A DNA stretch of 64,000 nt from Emydura subglobosa (lineage: Eukaryota > Chordata > Testudines > Chelidae): the NCBI GenBank assembly GCA_007922225.1, contig ML679963.1, forward strand, positions 2,571,374 through 2,635,373. Direction: 5' to 3'. Below the pieces are notes generated by a model. That model worked only from the letters and a program-made list of their open reading frames with translations. It did no database searches and was not told the DNA's origin. A program made the position numbers and the translations under genes. Of the stretch, positions 50,301 to 62,520 are shown one piece after another (position 1 is the stretch's first letter; each line of letters begins with the position of its first letter).

Positions 50301-53007
50301 AATTCAGTAAAGTTGCCGTCTTGTTTTTCCTGTAAAAGATATAGATGGGCATGTGAGAGAAACTAATGACTAATGCAATTATACAACAAGACCTTACTAG
50401 AAACCAAAGGACCGATACCATTTGGGATTTCCCTGAGATAACAAATATGCTGGAAAGCTTCAGCTGGATTCTGCCATCTGCCACCAATGCAATTGCAGTC
50501 TTTCTTGGAGAAAATGAGGCCCTATCTCTGGAAACAGAATACGAAGGCAAAAATCAAAGAATCCCTTTGGAACATTCAAGGTAGAAAATCCTAAATAATT
50601 TATTGAATATGTACGTGCAAACATAGCTCCATGCCTTGACATGTGGGCATATGCTAATATGTAGGCACATATTCATAAATGTATTTCTGCATGCTCATAT
50701 TGACATAAACTGATGAAAACATAAAACTGAGCCTTAAATCTTCCCAACATAGCATTTTGTCTTCACCTCTGATTTTCTAGGTGTGATGTAATCTAATTGC
50801 AAAAGCCAAACAAGGGAGGGGCCTAGATGTTTAGGTGCCTAATTTTAAGCACCCTTTTTTGCCCCATGACTCTTAAAGTGTAAAGTGACTGTTGTTTCAG
50901 TTCACACTTTTACACATTTCATCTGCAAAAGGGAGATAAAGAGTTAAAGCCCACATGGAACTACTCATTTAATTTTACAAGTGTAGAAAGCTGTATGCCT
51001 TGAACACTGACAGGAATTCATATACTGCACAGACAGCAGATGAAATGTGGCATGTCCCTTAGGGTCACCTTTTTGCCACCATTCTTTGTCTTTATCCTTA
51101 GTCTTAGTCTAAATATTCAGACTTGTTTGTTCAACTCTAGTGTAAATAAGGAGAAAAGTTAATATATGGAGTTATTTGCATCTGTTGCCATATGGTGAAA
51201 CGTTGAATTTCTAGGTACTTTTCTTCCTTGGTCTTTCTTTCTGTTCCCTCTTGAAGTGGGTTGCTTGGTAGGTACTTTGAGCTATCTGAGGAAGGAATTA
51301 ATTCTGCTAATGGGCCCCCCCATCCTCTTAATTAATAAATGGCAATGACCCTGATATCATAAAATCAAATTCTCTAATTAACATTTTAGGACCCAGGTCT
51401 CATTCCCTGGGTTCTCTAAGCCAAAAGTCTACTGTTGGACCCCCTCTAGAGGTGGCATGCAATGGCTGATGTACTTAATTAATACTATTTTTGTTGTCCT
51501 ATTCTAGGATCCATTTAATGAGCTCTCTGATAACTAGCAGTATTGCATAACTGGAATGTGCAGAGAACAGAATTGATGCAATGCATTTTAGTGACTCTGT
51601 GACACGGCCTCTGATAACTGACTTTGTTGTGGATAAACTGCACATCCAGTCTCTTTGAGGCACATGAGTGGCTGTTTGCAGTCAACTCATAGCAGATAAC
51701 ACGTAGGAATTGGCATTTGCTGACCTATGTTTCTTGCTGTGTTTCCCTTTGTTCACTTTGTTGCTGCCCTGCTCTGGTTTGGTAGCTAAACAAAATGAAA
51801 GAGAATTTCTCCCTCTGCGATGTATTCCCCTGAGAATCATTTTGTTGGCACGTGTCTACCCACTGGGCTGTGAGCCAGTTAAGAGAATTCAAGTGTGTGG
51901 AGGGGATGCTGAAATGCTAAATCTTAAGGGCCTTAATGACTTGACTCACTAAATATGTTGACAGTTAATTGGCTCAAGCTAACACAAATAGGGAAGATCC
52001 ATTACAGCTGTAAACATGCCAGCAAAGATCGTAAAAGTCCAGCTAGAGCCACCATCTAAACAGAAGGGGAACGTGCTAGATTCTCCCTAGAATACCACAG
52101 ATGCCTGGTTTGTCTTTGTTTCTTTTCCGATCGCCTTCAGTAAAGCTGCAGCGCAGGGTCAAGGTGCCCCCATGAATACCTGCATTTGGTTAATTATCAG
52201 CTGTTCTCCAGCTAATTTGAAGAGAAATGATCCTTAAAACTAATTCTCTAGGCCTAGATGTATCACAGGCAACATGGCTTGGCAGGGTGCCAGTATGTTT
52301 GCACTCAGAGAATAGGAAAGAAAGAGAGCGAGCGAGCCAGCTAGCCTGGCCTACCAAGTATGCATATCAGGAGGATGCAATGCATTTCTCATGCTAGTTT
52401 TCCTACTGCTTTTCAGAGAATCTTAATGCATTAGTGGAAGAGGAAGGGGTTGAGTACAGCTTTACAGATGAATTCTTAGAAGGCTGCAATTTGGTGACGA
52501 CCTCAACAAATGTCCTACTCCCAAAGATTTATTTTGTAACTTGGTGGAAAATACCAGATTTGCTCTTTCTTCTAGGTTTCAATGCACACAGTATGACCCA
52601 TTCTATTGTTTGCTGCTGACGAGTCCCTGCTTATCTGGGGCCTGACATTGTGCACGATAAAGGACATGCCCTTTTGTAGAATAGCTTCCCTTCACATGGA
52701 TATATTCAGTGCTGCTGAAAGGTGCTATGGAACAGCCCTGCCCCTGGACTAATATGAATCCACAGAAGAGGTATAGCACTGGCATTGGTAATTGACTCCC
52801 TTATGGTGCCCCTGTCAGTGTGCCTCAACATTGCCCAGGAGGGCCCATTTCTGAAAGGTGAAAGGGGTGAGATCAGTTTCCAGGATCTATTCAGTCCTTG
52901 GACTCTCTGCATAGTTTGCCAATCCATTTGTGCCAGCTGTGATGATGGCTTTGTGATCTGGATACCTGTCCACCAAGAACTTGATTCAGGTTGTTGCATG
53001 TGATTTT

Positions 53008-53030
53008 AAAAAAAAAAAAAAAAAAAAAAA
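53008..53030 (+). repeat. Poly(A) tract of 23 bases
   Basis: Uninterrupted A run between tgatttt and ttttccc. There is no clear retroposed body upstream of it, so it may be a simple repeat rather than a retroposon tail. Confidence 0.9.
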
Positions 53031-53154
53031 TTTTCCCTCCTCTGGCTTTTGCTTGAGCTTTCACAAGCCACACTGGTGCTGATTATTTTCCCTGCCTGTG
53101 AATTGCATTTGAAGAGAAGTACTTGGAAAACAAATTATCAAAATGGATGTTACT

Positions 53155-53455
53155 TAAACCCTGTCTACACTTACCTCCAATATTCGACGGCAGTCAACAG
53201 GAGTTATGCAAGTTACGCAAAAAACTTGCATAACTCCCGTCGATTTCTCTCCTTTTCTTCCGCGCACCGTCTTCACTGCACTGTGCCGACGGGAATCGCG
53301 TTCCCGTCGACGCAGCGCTACGCCACTTGTGAAGGTGTTCTTAATACACTGATTTCTGGATCAACTGAGCGGGTTTTCATTGACTGCTCAGTCGATCCAG
53401 AGAAATTGATCTGACGGCAGCGACTTTGCTGCCGTCAGTGTAGCCGTAGTCTTAG
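53155..53455. mobile_element. MITE-like DNA transposon rich in gtcgac/gtcgat
   Basis: The left end taaaccctgtctacacttac pairs imperfectly with the right end gtcagtgtagccgtagtctta. The interior is locally CpG-rich against AT-rich flanks and carries inner inverted repeats, for example gttatgcaagtt against aacttgcataac, and gcatccat-free blocks around cgacgggaatcgcgttcccg. Non-coding, about 300 bp. Its high CpG content suggests a younger insertion than the surrounding repeats. Confidence 0.65.
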
Positions 53456-55149
53456 AAAAAGCCATATTTCACCCCTTCACCCTATAAAAGGGCATTTTTA
53501 TCTTGGCTTCTTCACACCTGTTAATGAGAGACTGGAGAGCCACTGGCTTGTGGGAAGTGCTTGATTTATTCTTTCTGGTTCCTAGGAAGAATCCAGTTCT
53601 CTATTTTATAGACAATGTTATCAACATTGGCTTTTCTCATTTTAGCACTTGGAGAAAAGTTACATGCGTAGAAGGCTAAGCAGTCCTCTCGGATCTAGCC
53701 CATGCTCCTCACAGGGGATTTGTACAACTTGCTACCTATGCACCATGCTGGAAATTACCCCTTGGTCTACCCCCCCTTTTCTTTACCATCCATGGTTTGA
53801 GTTGCAAGCTCATATAAATAGCATCCTTGATGTCTCCTTCACCTTGCTCGGGGTGGCTACATCTAAAACTCCACAGTCCACAGCTTACCTCTTGCTGTGG
53901 GCTTGGGGTGCCACTGCCTGTCTCACTTGACTCTCTTCATCAAGGTTTTAGAACCATTTTACATCATTGTCAATTTCACATCATTGTCAAATTACGGATT
54001 GTTGGTCTCCAGCCTTGACCCTGCTAGCATGTTAGATTTCAGGGGTGTTTGCTAGGATTCCACAATTACTTTTTGTAAGCATTGCCAGCTACATACTCTG
54101 CTCTGCTTTACTATCCAAGACACTCTTCCACCATTCCACAGAACGAGAAGCAGATGTCTGAACTGCTCAGTGTCAAGATTTATTGACCCAAGAGGTTATG
54201 TTGACTGATGCAATCCCTCTGGTCAATATTATTTCCTGTTGAAGAAAACCAGAATTCATTGTGTAGTCTACAGTAAAATAAGATCTGCTTGACTCAATGG
54301 TGCTGAAATACCACCCCAATGAGAGACAATTCAAGCCTGTACCTCGAAGAGAACTGATTGCATATTAAGACAGATGTCAGAGCTTTTCAGATGAATTTTA
54401 AAAGACTTGTTTCTGACTTGGATGTCCCAGATCTGTGTGCAAATGGGACCTGACTGTATTTTAACTGCACCCGAGATTCAAGCTAAGGCCTTGGATGTGT
54501 CCAGTTGTAGCATAGATGGGAACCAAGTTTGACCCTCAGATATTGTCTCTGCTGCTTGGGCTACGAGCATGCCTACTGCTTCCTGTAATGGAGAGTCTGG
54601 TGTTGATCTTTCTCTTTAAAGTACATGCTGTAACAAACAGTCTGTCTGCAATGTAGCGATGAAGCATGCAGAAAGCAATGTCTGAATCACTTTACCTTGC
54701 CTGATTAGTCTGAGGATAGTACAATAAACTGGTTTGTTTGTGACTTGTCTGATAAGGATGTCTAAATCTGACTGGTACCTTGCTTAGAGCAGGACCTAAA
54801 GAGTGGAAGGAACTTCAGTTCTATTCTCCTTAAGTATGCACCTATGTATCTTTCGTGACTCTCTCTAACTTTCCTTACCTCTGATTGCCATCTCTTTTTA
54901 AAATAGTGTCTTTCTCCTTCGTTGCAAGCTCATCTCCTGAATTGGATTCATAGTGCTCAGTTGATGACCTCCCAGGATAACTACATTCTTCATTGCACAG
55001 AGTTTTAGTAATTCTTTATGTAGGGTCAAAAGTATGCTAGATATTTTGCAGAGACAAAAAGCCTTTGCCTAACGGGCATACAACCAAACAGCTAGATAAT
55101 GCCACCTTACTCAGATTAAGCAGTACTTTACATCACAGATGAAGTAGAG

Positions 55150-55680
55150 AAATTCGCACATGCCACCAGCGCTCTGGGATTAGCACTAGCTGCCTATTGG
55201 TTTTCATGTGGAATGTTGGTGTTGACCCATAAAGCCCCAGATGACTTGGGATCTACCTATCCCTACATGAGAGTTGTCTCTCTTCCTGTACAATACTGCC
55301 ACAGTTCCAATCAGTGACTTGGAGCCCATACTTAGCAGAAAACTCATTCTCTTATAACTTTGGAATTTACTGTCCCTTCCTTGATCCAAAATAGTCCAGA
55401 TTTGGTGACCTTCAGAACATGCTGCATGTCCACCCATTTGAGTGGGTACTTGGCAAAAATTGCTGAATACGCATGTGTGAAGCTGACCAATGGGCAAGGG
55501 GCTTTGATGGAAATAGAGGTGGGAATGTTCTTTGTTTTCTGTTTTTGCTGTTTCGCTGTTTTGTTTTGTGGGGCAGGGATTGGCTGCAAATCTCTTGTTG
55601 CTGTTTTTGGTAATTGTGGATTCTGATTTGCAATTTTGTCTTTTTTGGGGTGTTTAAATAAAAGTAAACAAGTTAATAGA
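55150..55680. repeat. Old LINE-like repeat, family A copy 2
   Basis: It shares the diverged gatccaaaatag block with 9979-10040. Upstream it has ctgcctattggttttcatg, gacccataaagccccagatg and acttgggatctacctatccc, typical of an old LINE 3' coding remnant. Frames are broken. It ends in an AT-rich tail near tttaaataaaag. Confidence 0.5.
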
Positions 55681-56154
55681 TAGGTCTAGAAAAACCTTAT
55701 GGCAATTCAGAGTGTTTGTTGTTTAAATGATACTTTTAAAAAATATCTCCCATAGTGGCAGGCTGGGACTGCGGATCCTTCTACACTGTTAGAAGAGTTT
55801 AGTGCTGTTTTTGCTAGAACACACAATAGAAGAACTATTCCAGAGGAGGGATGAAATGACTGCATGTGTCTAGGTACTACTTCAAATTCAATTACTGCTT
55901 TTAAGCATGAGATCTACTGTGAGATGCACTCTGTAAGTCTCTAATAGTTTGTATTTGATTACCAAAACCTACCAGCTGATGTTACCCTTGCTGCCTACAA
56001 ATGTAAGAAAATATATATTTCTCTGGTGGCAGAAAAATAAAACCAGATTCCAAATATAATTCTGAAGGATGTCAGATTATTGTGCAGGACCTCAGCTAAG
56101 GTGTTCTAGACTTCTCCGCTGCTGAATTCAGAATAAAACCAGGAATATGAAAGA

Positions 56155-56245
56155 GGACTGGGTGGCTAAGGTATCAGTAACAGGATATAGCGTTTTCACC
56201 TCTAGGATGCTGGTTCAAATCCAACCCGGTTTGGGAGTGAGCAGA
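56155..56245 (+). repeat. tRNA-derived SINE-like fragment
   Basis: GGTTCAAATCC at 56212-56222 fits the pol III B-box consensus exactly, and TGGCTAAGGTA at 56163-56173 is one base off the A-box consensus. The spacing is tRNA-like. No intact tRNA fold, so it is scored as a SINE relic. Confidence 0.45.
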
Positions 56246-57797
56246 AGGTGTTCCCCTGTGACTGTAATCCAGTGGTCTGTGCTAGTGCACGGGGCATGTT
56301 AGAAATACCGAGAGGGATGGAAATGAGCTTGGTGGGACTCAGTCCAGTTCCCAATATGCAGGTGGTCAGAACACCTAAACCACCATTAAAGTTGACATCC
56401 TGGTTTGTAATTTCAGCAGAAAGGCTACGAAATGAGTGGAGTCTGAGCTCCTCTTTGGCCCCTAGAGGGGTATGTCCAGGCCAGCTATGCAGAAACCTGG
56501 AAGCGTTGTTTTCCCCTTTAAAAAGCATTGTCAAGTCTTTGGCAGAACTTTATTAAACTGCAGTTTAATAAACATGTTGTCCGATGGTGTCATTTTTATT
56601 GTGGACATGAGAGTAAACAAGGTCCAGTTAAGGGAGGAAACTAACATCTTTTTTGTTGTTATCTGGAGAAATATTAAATGAGATTCCCACAGATATCATC
56701 TGTATTTTTCTCTTGCCAGCCTTCACATACAGTCAGCTAGCTGGGCAGTGGCCTTAACTGACCTGATTTCATTGGTTGGATTTATCATTGCAAATCATCA
56801 TAAATAGACCTTGGATCACTGCAAATCATCCCTTTCTACAGAACTTACATGGCTTATCTGTTATTCAAGGCATCTTCTCAACTAGAGTCTGATGAAGTGG
56901 AAGGAAGAGGGAGTTTTGTTGAACAGGATCCAATTAACTATAAACGGCTGCACCAAAATAACCTTGAGCATTTTAACTTCAGCTGCCAAGAGCAAGGACA
57001 GTCAAAGTAAGGACTGGCACATAATTCATCCCGGTAGGCTGAGATACTAAGGGGATCTTGACACAGTCCTAATGCATACTGTTCAGACTCCCATATCTAG
57101 GCACAAAAGGTTGGGGATGGGGTGGCAGCTTGCATTCTCAATTCCCCTGCCTTTTTTCAGGGTAAGTTTGAGCCTGAGCTGCTCTTGAGCAATTTAAGCT
57201 TTTGAATTCCTTAATTTGTTTTTAATCCTCATGCTAAATTCAGGGCAGTTTTTAGAAAACTGATCTTCTTTGTTGGAATGTAAACTGATCAATGTGAAGG
57301 TTCAGAATCTTGATTTCCCCATAGACAGCCACTGCTCCATAAGCAAAATGCATTGTGGATATATTTGGTCTTCCTCTGAAGCATCAAGTATTGGCCATTC
57401 ACAGTAAATGGATCAATAGTCTGACCTGATAAAGCAGTTTATATACCACATAAACCACATGAATTTCCCAAACCATGGTCTGCATGTCACACCCTTATAA
57501 ATAGTCTTTATACCACACTTGTGTGGTTTTTTATTTATTTTATTTTTATTTTAGGCTTATAGATGCCAGGACTGACATTTTCCATATGTTTGAACAGTAC
57601 CTATCACAATGGGGATTCAAACTGGTTGGGTGTCTGACTCTAGGCACTGCTGTTACAAATAATTTAATCATTAAAAATTACCTTCTGCTCCTACCAGTGA
57701 CATTTCTACTTATCTAACGCATGAGGATAGGTCCATCAATGGCTATTGGCCAAGAAGGTCAGGGATGCAACTCTATGTTATCGGTGTCCCTAATTCT

Positions 57798-57968
57798 TTG
57801 ACTGCCAGAAGCTGGGACTGGAGGACAAGGGATGGATCACTTGATAATTGCCCTGTTCTGTTAATTCCCTTTGCAGCATCTGACATTGGCCACTGTTAGA
57901 AGACAGGATACTGGGCTAGATGGACCTTTGATCTGACCCAGTATGGCCATTCTTTATGTTTCTATGAG
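57798..57968 (+). mobile_element. CR1-type LINE 3' end with octamer tail
   Basis: Blocks gccagaagctgggactggag, gatggatcacttgataattg, ccctgttctgttaattccct, agacaggatactgggctaga and gacccagtatggccat lead to the tail tctttatgtttctatgag. Two reversed copies lie at 7301-7400 and 24133-24290. Confidence 0.75.
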
Positions 57969-58172
57969 AATTAAAACTTCATAGCACTCTTCCTACATCA
58001 CATACTGTATTCTCTGTTATAAAGGACCTGGTGCTGCAATGTACTGTCTGTCCCCAAATCCCACTGAGGTTCAGAAGAGTTCGGAATGCTCAGCACCTTG
58101 CAAGATTAGTGTGTTAGCACAAGTTAAATGCATAGGACAGAATTTTAAGAAGGGCTCAGTACCCGCAACTGG

Positions 58173-58281
58173 GGTCAGATTTTCAGAAGAGCTCGACTCC
58201 CATTTAAGTACCTATGTAAGTAGCCAGATTTTTCGAGGGATATCCACATGGTGGGTGGTGAACACTTCTGAAAATCTGGCC
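58173..58281. repeat. Short palindromic element, arms ggtcagattttcagaag
   Basis: The left arm at 58173-58193 and the right arm at 58257-58281 (aacacttctgaaaatctggc) are reverse complements at most positions. It belongs to a family of non-coding palindromes in this window. Confidence 0.6.
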
Positions 58282-58310
58282 TGTGTGCTTTTGGAAATTT
58301 GGCCCAAATG

Positions 58311-58419
58311 CCCCAGTTCAGGAAATCTGTTAAGCACATGCTTAAATCCCTCCCTAGTCAGCAAAGTAGCATTTATTCAGCAGTGAGCATTTGCTTAAGT
58401 GCTTTGCTGCATCAGGGCC
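58311..58419. repeat. Short palindromic element, arms around taagcacatgcttaa / gcttaagtgctt
   Basis: The left part ttcaggaaatctgttaagca (58318-58337) and the right part tgcttaagtgctttgctgca (58392-58411) pair as diverged inverted copies. It directly follows another palindromic element. Confidence 0.5.
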
Positions 58420-58540
58420 GAAAGCCCAAATTGTGCCATTGTGCATGGGCTGAGCTCACACTAAATTCACTGAGGCCCTCTGTGCTCAGGATTGTATTCT
58501 GATCTCTTTGTCATGAACCTTTCTGGTGCAGTATATGCAG

Positions 58541-59070
58541 TGTAGTTGTAGCCATGTCAGTACCAGGATATTAGAGACACAAGGAGGGTGAGGTAGTGTC
58601 TTTTATTGGACCAACTTCTGTTGGTGAGAGTAACAAATTTTGGAGCTACATAGAGCTCTTCTTCAGGTCTGGGAAAGGTACTACCAGAGCCCCAGCATCA
58701 CAGCAAAATGCAAGGTGGAGCAGTTTGTTTAGCATAAGTAGTTAGCACATATTGTAAGAGACCATTCAAGGTAGAGTGGCTTGTCAGCACCTCTGCAGTC
58801 ATAGGACAAAAAGAGGGAGTTAGTGGATTGTCTCTGTTGTTCATGATTTTTAGTGTCTAGCAGAGTAATGAATTTAAACTCTTTGGACACGCTACCTGGA
58901 ATGGTCCCTTATGCTAAACAATCTGTTCCACTTTGCATTTTGCTGTGAGGCTGGGAGTACATTTCCCAGACCTGAAGAAGAGCTCTGCATAACTCCAAAG
59001 CTTGTCTTTTTCACCAGAAAACGTTGGTCCACTAAAAGATATTACCTCACCCACCTTGTCTCTCTGGTGC
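58541..59070. mobile_element. Foldback element with long terminal inverted repeats, copy 1
   Basis: The left arm (about 58571-58785) and the right arm (about 58893-59066) are inverted copies. Left cttttattggaccaacttct pairs with right gttggtccactaaaagatat, left gagctcttcttcaggtctgg with right cagacctgaagaagagctct, and left cacagcaaaatgcaaggtgg with right ccactttgcattttgctgtg. The loop is about 110 bases. No open frame resembling a transposase is present. It is a non-autonomous foldback transposon; the superfamily is not assigned. Confidence 0.75.
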
Positions 59071-59310
59071 AGTGTATATATAATTTTTTAATCGCTTCTA
59101 CTACTGGTCCCCCAGGGCAGGACCTCTATGTCTCATCTTAATTGTATTGGCCTGATGAGGTATTTGAGTCCTGCTGAAGTTAATATGCGCCTGGTATCTT
59201 TTGTCTAGGCTAGGTTTCTCATTGGTTAATGGGGTTTTATTCAATCATTGCCTTTCTGCGAGTTGCTTGCAGTTTGCTCTTGCTGCCTGTGCGTGGCTTA
59301 CGCTGCACGT

Positions 59311-59317
59311 TGAGTCA
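59311..59317 (+). promoter_or_regulatory. AP-1 site upstream of the candidate alternative SPECC1 exon
   Basis: TGAGTCA is a perfect AP-1 (Fos/Jun) heptamer, 295 bases upstream of the ATG at 59606. Single heptamers occur by chance every few kilobases, so the value lies only in its position. Confidence 0.3.
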
Positions 59318-59605
59318 TCTCTCTGTCTTTTATTCCAGCAGTCAGGCAGCTAATTAAGTGCACAGGCCGGCCTTCGGTGCATAATATTGTAATGAGGTAG
59401 GAGGGCTAGTCACAGCTGCCTTTGCATGAGCAGCAGACAGTTTGTTCCTCATGCCAGGAACTAGGAAGGAGCTGACTTTTTCCTTTGAATTTGACTGGCA
59501 CGATCCTGAAAGGCAGATGGGGGAGGTCCGCTTCTGATGAGGAGCATCAGCAGGGCGTGGGGACCCTAGAGAACCTCGGAAAGGAATCACTGGAGTTGGC
59601 TGAAG

Positions 59606-59645
59606 ATGGGCAACCAGCCGGGGAGACCGGAGGAGCTGGAGCAAG
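59606..59645 (+). CDS. Candidate alternative first coding exon of SPECC1
   Basis: The ATG at 59606 opens a 13-codon frame, MGNQPGRPEELEQ, that ends at a usable donor, CAAG|GTCTGT (59645/59646), in phase 1. Coding exon 2 of SPECC1 also ends in phase 1 (42934), so this exon could splice to the same downstream exon in frame and replace the first 94 residues. The upstream 300 bases are GC-richer than the surroundings, free of recognisable repeats and contain an AP-1 site. The peptide is glycine-second; GNQPGR fits the loose PROSITE N-myristoylation pattern, which is weak evidence. SPECC1 is known to have isoforms with different N-termini, but I cannot confirm this sequence among them. It could also be a chance ATG. 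Confidence 0.45.
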
Positions 59646-60975
59646 GTCTGTATGTACTTGGGAGGCTGCGTGTTATTCTGCGTTGTTGTTCTGTGTCTGT
59701 GTCTGCTTTTGCCGCACGCACGCTTAGTTTGTCAGTGCACAATCCGACTGAGCAGAAAAGAGGCTGCTGTCATTTTATGCTGAGGTTTCGGAATGTTCCC
59801 AATGTGCTAGAGATATTACAGTTGTTTACCTTGCGACTAGGAAGTGCCATTCATTATTGGCACATACCTGAAATCACAACGCCCTTCTTACATGATGATT
59901 TTGAAAGAAAGCCTTTACACTTAGAGTAAAGATCCTGCCAGAAGGACCTTTAATGCCTGCCAGAGATCATTCCACGTAGTCTGCATGATGCAGACAAAAA
60001 GTTGTAATGCATATCTCTTGATGTACAACTTATCAGGATCTGCTGCCTGTAGTGTGAGCCTCTGCCTTTCATTGTTTATGGCCTGAGGCCTTAGGTTTTC
60101 CAGGCCTTTAGAATTTAAAGTGATGTCTTTGTGGAGAGCCTGTCTGTTTCCTTTGTCTTTCTGAAGCAGTGCGTAGCATGTTAAGCACTTGCAGATTTTG
60201 TGGAAGGTGGGGTCTAATGCAGGTACATTTCATTTCCCATGGGAAGAGCATATGGCTATACTGTGTGTTAATCTGCCTTCATTGTCTTGATGGCTGTTCT
60301 CTGGTTCACTAGTGAGGGGAGAACAGTAGGCCTCAATCTCTGCTTTTCCTTCCTAGATTATGTCCCATTTGAGTTTAGAACCTTCCAAGGTGGAGAAAGT
60401 TCACACCGTGTAAATTACTAGCGTTCCCTTTCTTTTCACTGTTCTCATGAGGAGTTTATTCACAAATTCTATTAGGATGCTTTTGGAAAGACTCTGATAA
60501 ACCAATGGTATAGCTGCAAGGCAGGCATGTGGCTAACCATTTGAAATGTACACACCATGCAGCTGATCTGAGATGGGGCACTGGGGTGTGGTGATGGGGG
60601 ACAGCACTTTCCATTGGCACCTGTTGGAACCTATAATCTTCCAAGATAGATCTGTCAATGAACGCTTGCACAGCAGTTGGGTAGGGCTCTCTAGCAGTGT
60701 GGTGTTAACCACCCTAATGAAGAACACAAGCTGCCAATAGTCAGTCACCGGAAGAAATACTGCCCCAGGGAAATGGAAAGATTTTTGCAGTAATATATGG
60801 CTGCTTATGCCCCATGCCCTGAAATGTCTTATTACAAATTTTACAAGACCCAGTGAAGCTAAGCATGTGTTACTCACTGCAGCTGAGGGGTAGTGAATGT
60901 TGATGTTACAAAGTCAAAGGGGTGGGTGGGAGGCAGGGGGGCTCCCATAGCTCCAAATCAGAGTTCCAGGAAACA

Positions 60976-61080
60976 GACTCAAATTTTCAAAGACACTTAT
61001 GGGATTTGAATACCCAAGTACCATTAAATGAATAAGGAATAAGCATCTAAATCCCCGCAGTGGCTTTGAAAATCTCAGCC
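60976..61080. repeat. Short palindromic element
   Basis: The left arm gactcaaattttcaaagaca and the right arm tggctttgaaaatctcagcc are inverted copies with a few mismatches. Confidence 0.55.
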
Positions 61081-61873
61081 TTAATTTCAAGCTATGCTGG
61101 AACTTTTTTGTGTTGAGGGGACAGGGTTACAACCCCATTGCCTGCAACGCGATTAAAATCCATTCTGCAACGTAGATGGGACTGAATCTTGTTTTAATCC
61201 TGTTCTTCAATTCTGTGTCAGCCTTGGACACTTGCTGGGCAACGGCATGACTGAGGAATATAGTTAAATGGTCACATGTACAGTATAAGATCAAACCATA
61301 TTTTAACCTTGTTGGGGGGAATAACACTGGACATGAGGATCTAAATTTCAAGTGAGAGATAGATGGAAGCTTTACTTCCGATGTCCCTGGCTTCCTGATG
61401 AGACCCAAGGAATCAGAGGTTTTGCTCTTTATAACTTCAGCATAAATGCCAGTATGTGGTGTCTTTGTTTCTGTTTGAATGGAGATTGGGGCAGAATTTG
61501 CTCTCATTTACAAAAGTCTAAATCCTTAATTACTCCAGATCTACACTGGTGTAACAGAGCAGAATTTGGCTAGGGTCCTGTCCATGCCCTGGCTGAAACT
61601 GTGCAGGATGCAACCCTGTTTAAACATATTGAGATCAGTTTCCCTTATTGGTATGGCCAGGGATTATTTTGCTGACAACCTTATAGATACAGCGGTGCTG
61701 AAACAATTTTTATGGTGGGGGTGCTGAAAGCCATCGATCAGAACTGTAAATTCTGTATATGATGGAAACCACTTCAAGCCAGGAGGTGCTGCTTCCAGCA
61801 CGTATGTATAGAAAATGCCTGGGGGGGAGGTTCAATGTGTGGTTTCCTGGGTAGGCTATCCAGTGATATCTAA

Positions 61874-61948
61874 GGGCCACATTTTTAAAGGTATTTATAT
61901 TGGTTTCAGTGGGAGTTAGGTGCCTAAATTACTTTTAAAATCTGGCCC
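61874..61948. repeat. Short palindromic element, arms gggccacatttttaaag
   Basis: The left arm gggccacatttttaaaggta and the right arm tacttttaaaatctggccc pair closely when one is reversed. The centre is tttcagtgggagttagg. Confidence 0.65.
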
Positions 61949-62520
61949 TAAATGCTTACAGCATGCTTGGGTAGGAGCGGTTCTAAATAAAACTCAGGGC
62001 CACACTCATCCAGGTAGCCCAAGTTTAAATATGATTGCTGCTAATTCAATTTGAGTTGTAGTGTGTGCAGAGCCTAGGGAGAAGGGAAGCCCAGCCCCAG
62101 GTACACCAGCAAATGTTTAAATGCCACAATATGCTTTCTGCTGTGTCCAAATGGGAGTGAAGTGCTGTGAGACAGGGATGTGGAGCTTCCATACTGCTCC
62201 AGCTTGTCAGTAAGGGTATAGCTAGCCTCAGAAACGATCATAAAGCAATACCAAGACCAGCAGTATCTGCAGAGTTTGGCAGGGTCCATTTGAGAAACTC
62301 TGGTTGTCTCCCCCAACTGATCAGGGTTGCAACATAAAGGATGGCAACAATTGTGATCATTCCAGTCTGTTGGCTGGGTGAGTCAGTGCTGCCAGGAAGC
62401 AGGAGGGAAATTCTAGGTTACAGGGGGGCCCTGAGGGAGGTTCTAACTAGCTGATGAGGATATTGGAGAGGTTGGAAGTGGTAGAGGAGAAGAGATGCAA
62501 GGAAGGATGAATTTTCACAA

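Larger units (their letters stand above)
42935..53150. other. SPECC1 intron 2, left part
   Basis: No exon recognised. It holds a reversed MIR-like block (47285-47390), a GA run at 45558-45572, an A tract at 53008-53030 and an AT-rich homeodomain-site-rich stretch at 50085-50170. ORFs such as 45802-46188 and 47678-48043 look like chance frames. Confidence 0.5.
59646..62520. other. SPECC1 intron, right part
   Basis: No exon recognised. It holds two palindromic elements (60976-61080, 61874-61948). Other frames, such as 61127-61507 minus and 60533-60877 minus, have no recognisable product. Confidence 0.45.

Noticed and set aside
56163..56222. tRNA gene suggested by A and B boxes
   Set aside because: No cloverleaf with paired acceptor and anticodon stems can be drawn; best read as a SINE relic.
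58955..58972. Fourth SBS-like motif (gtacatttcccaga)
   Set aside because: It lies inside the right arm of the foldback element and lacks the ACTACA start; it is repeat sequence.
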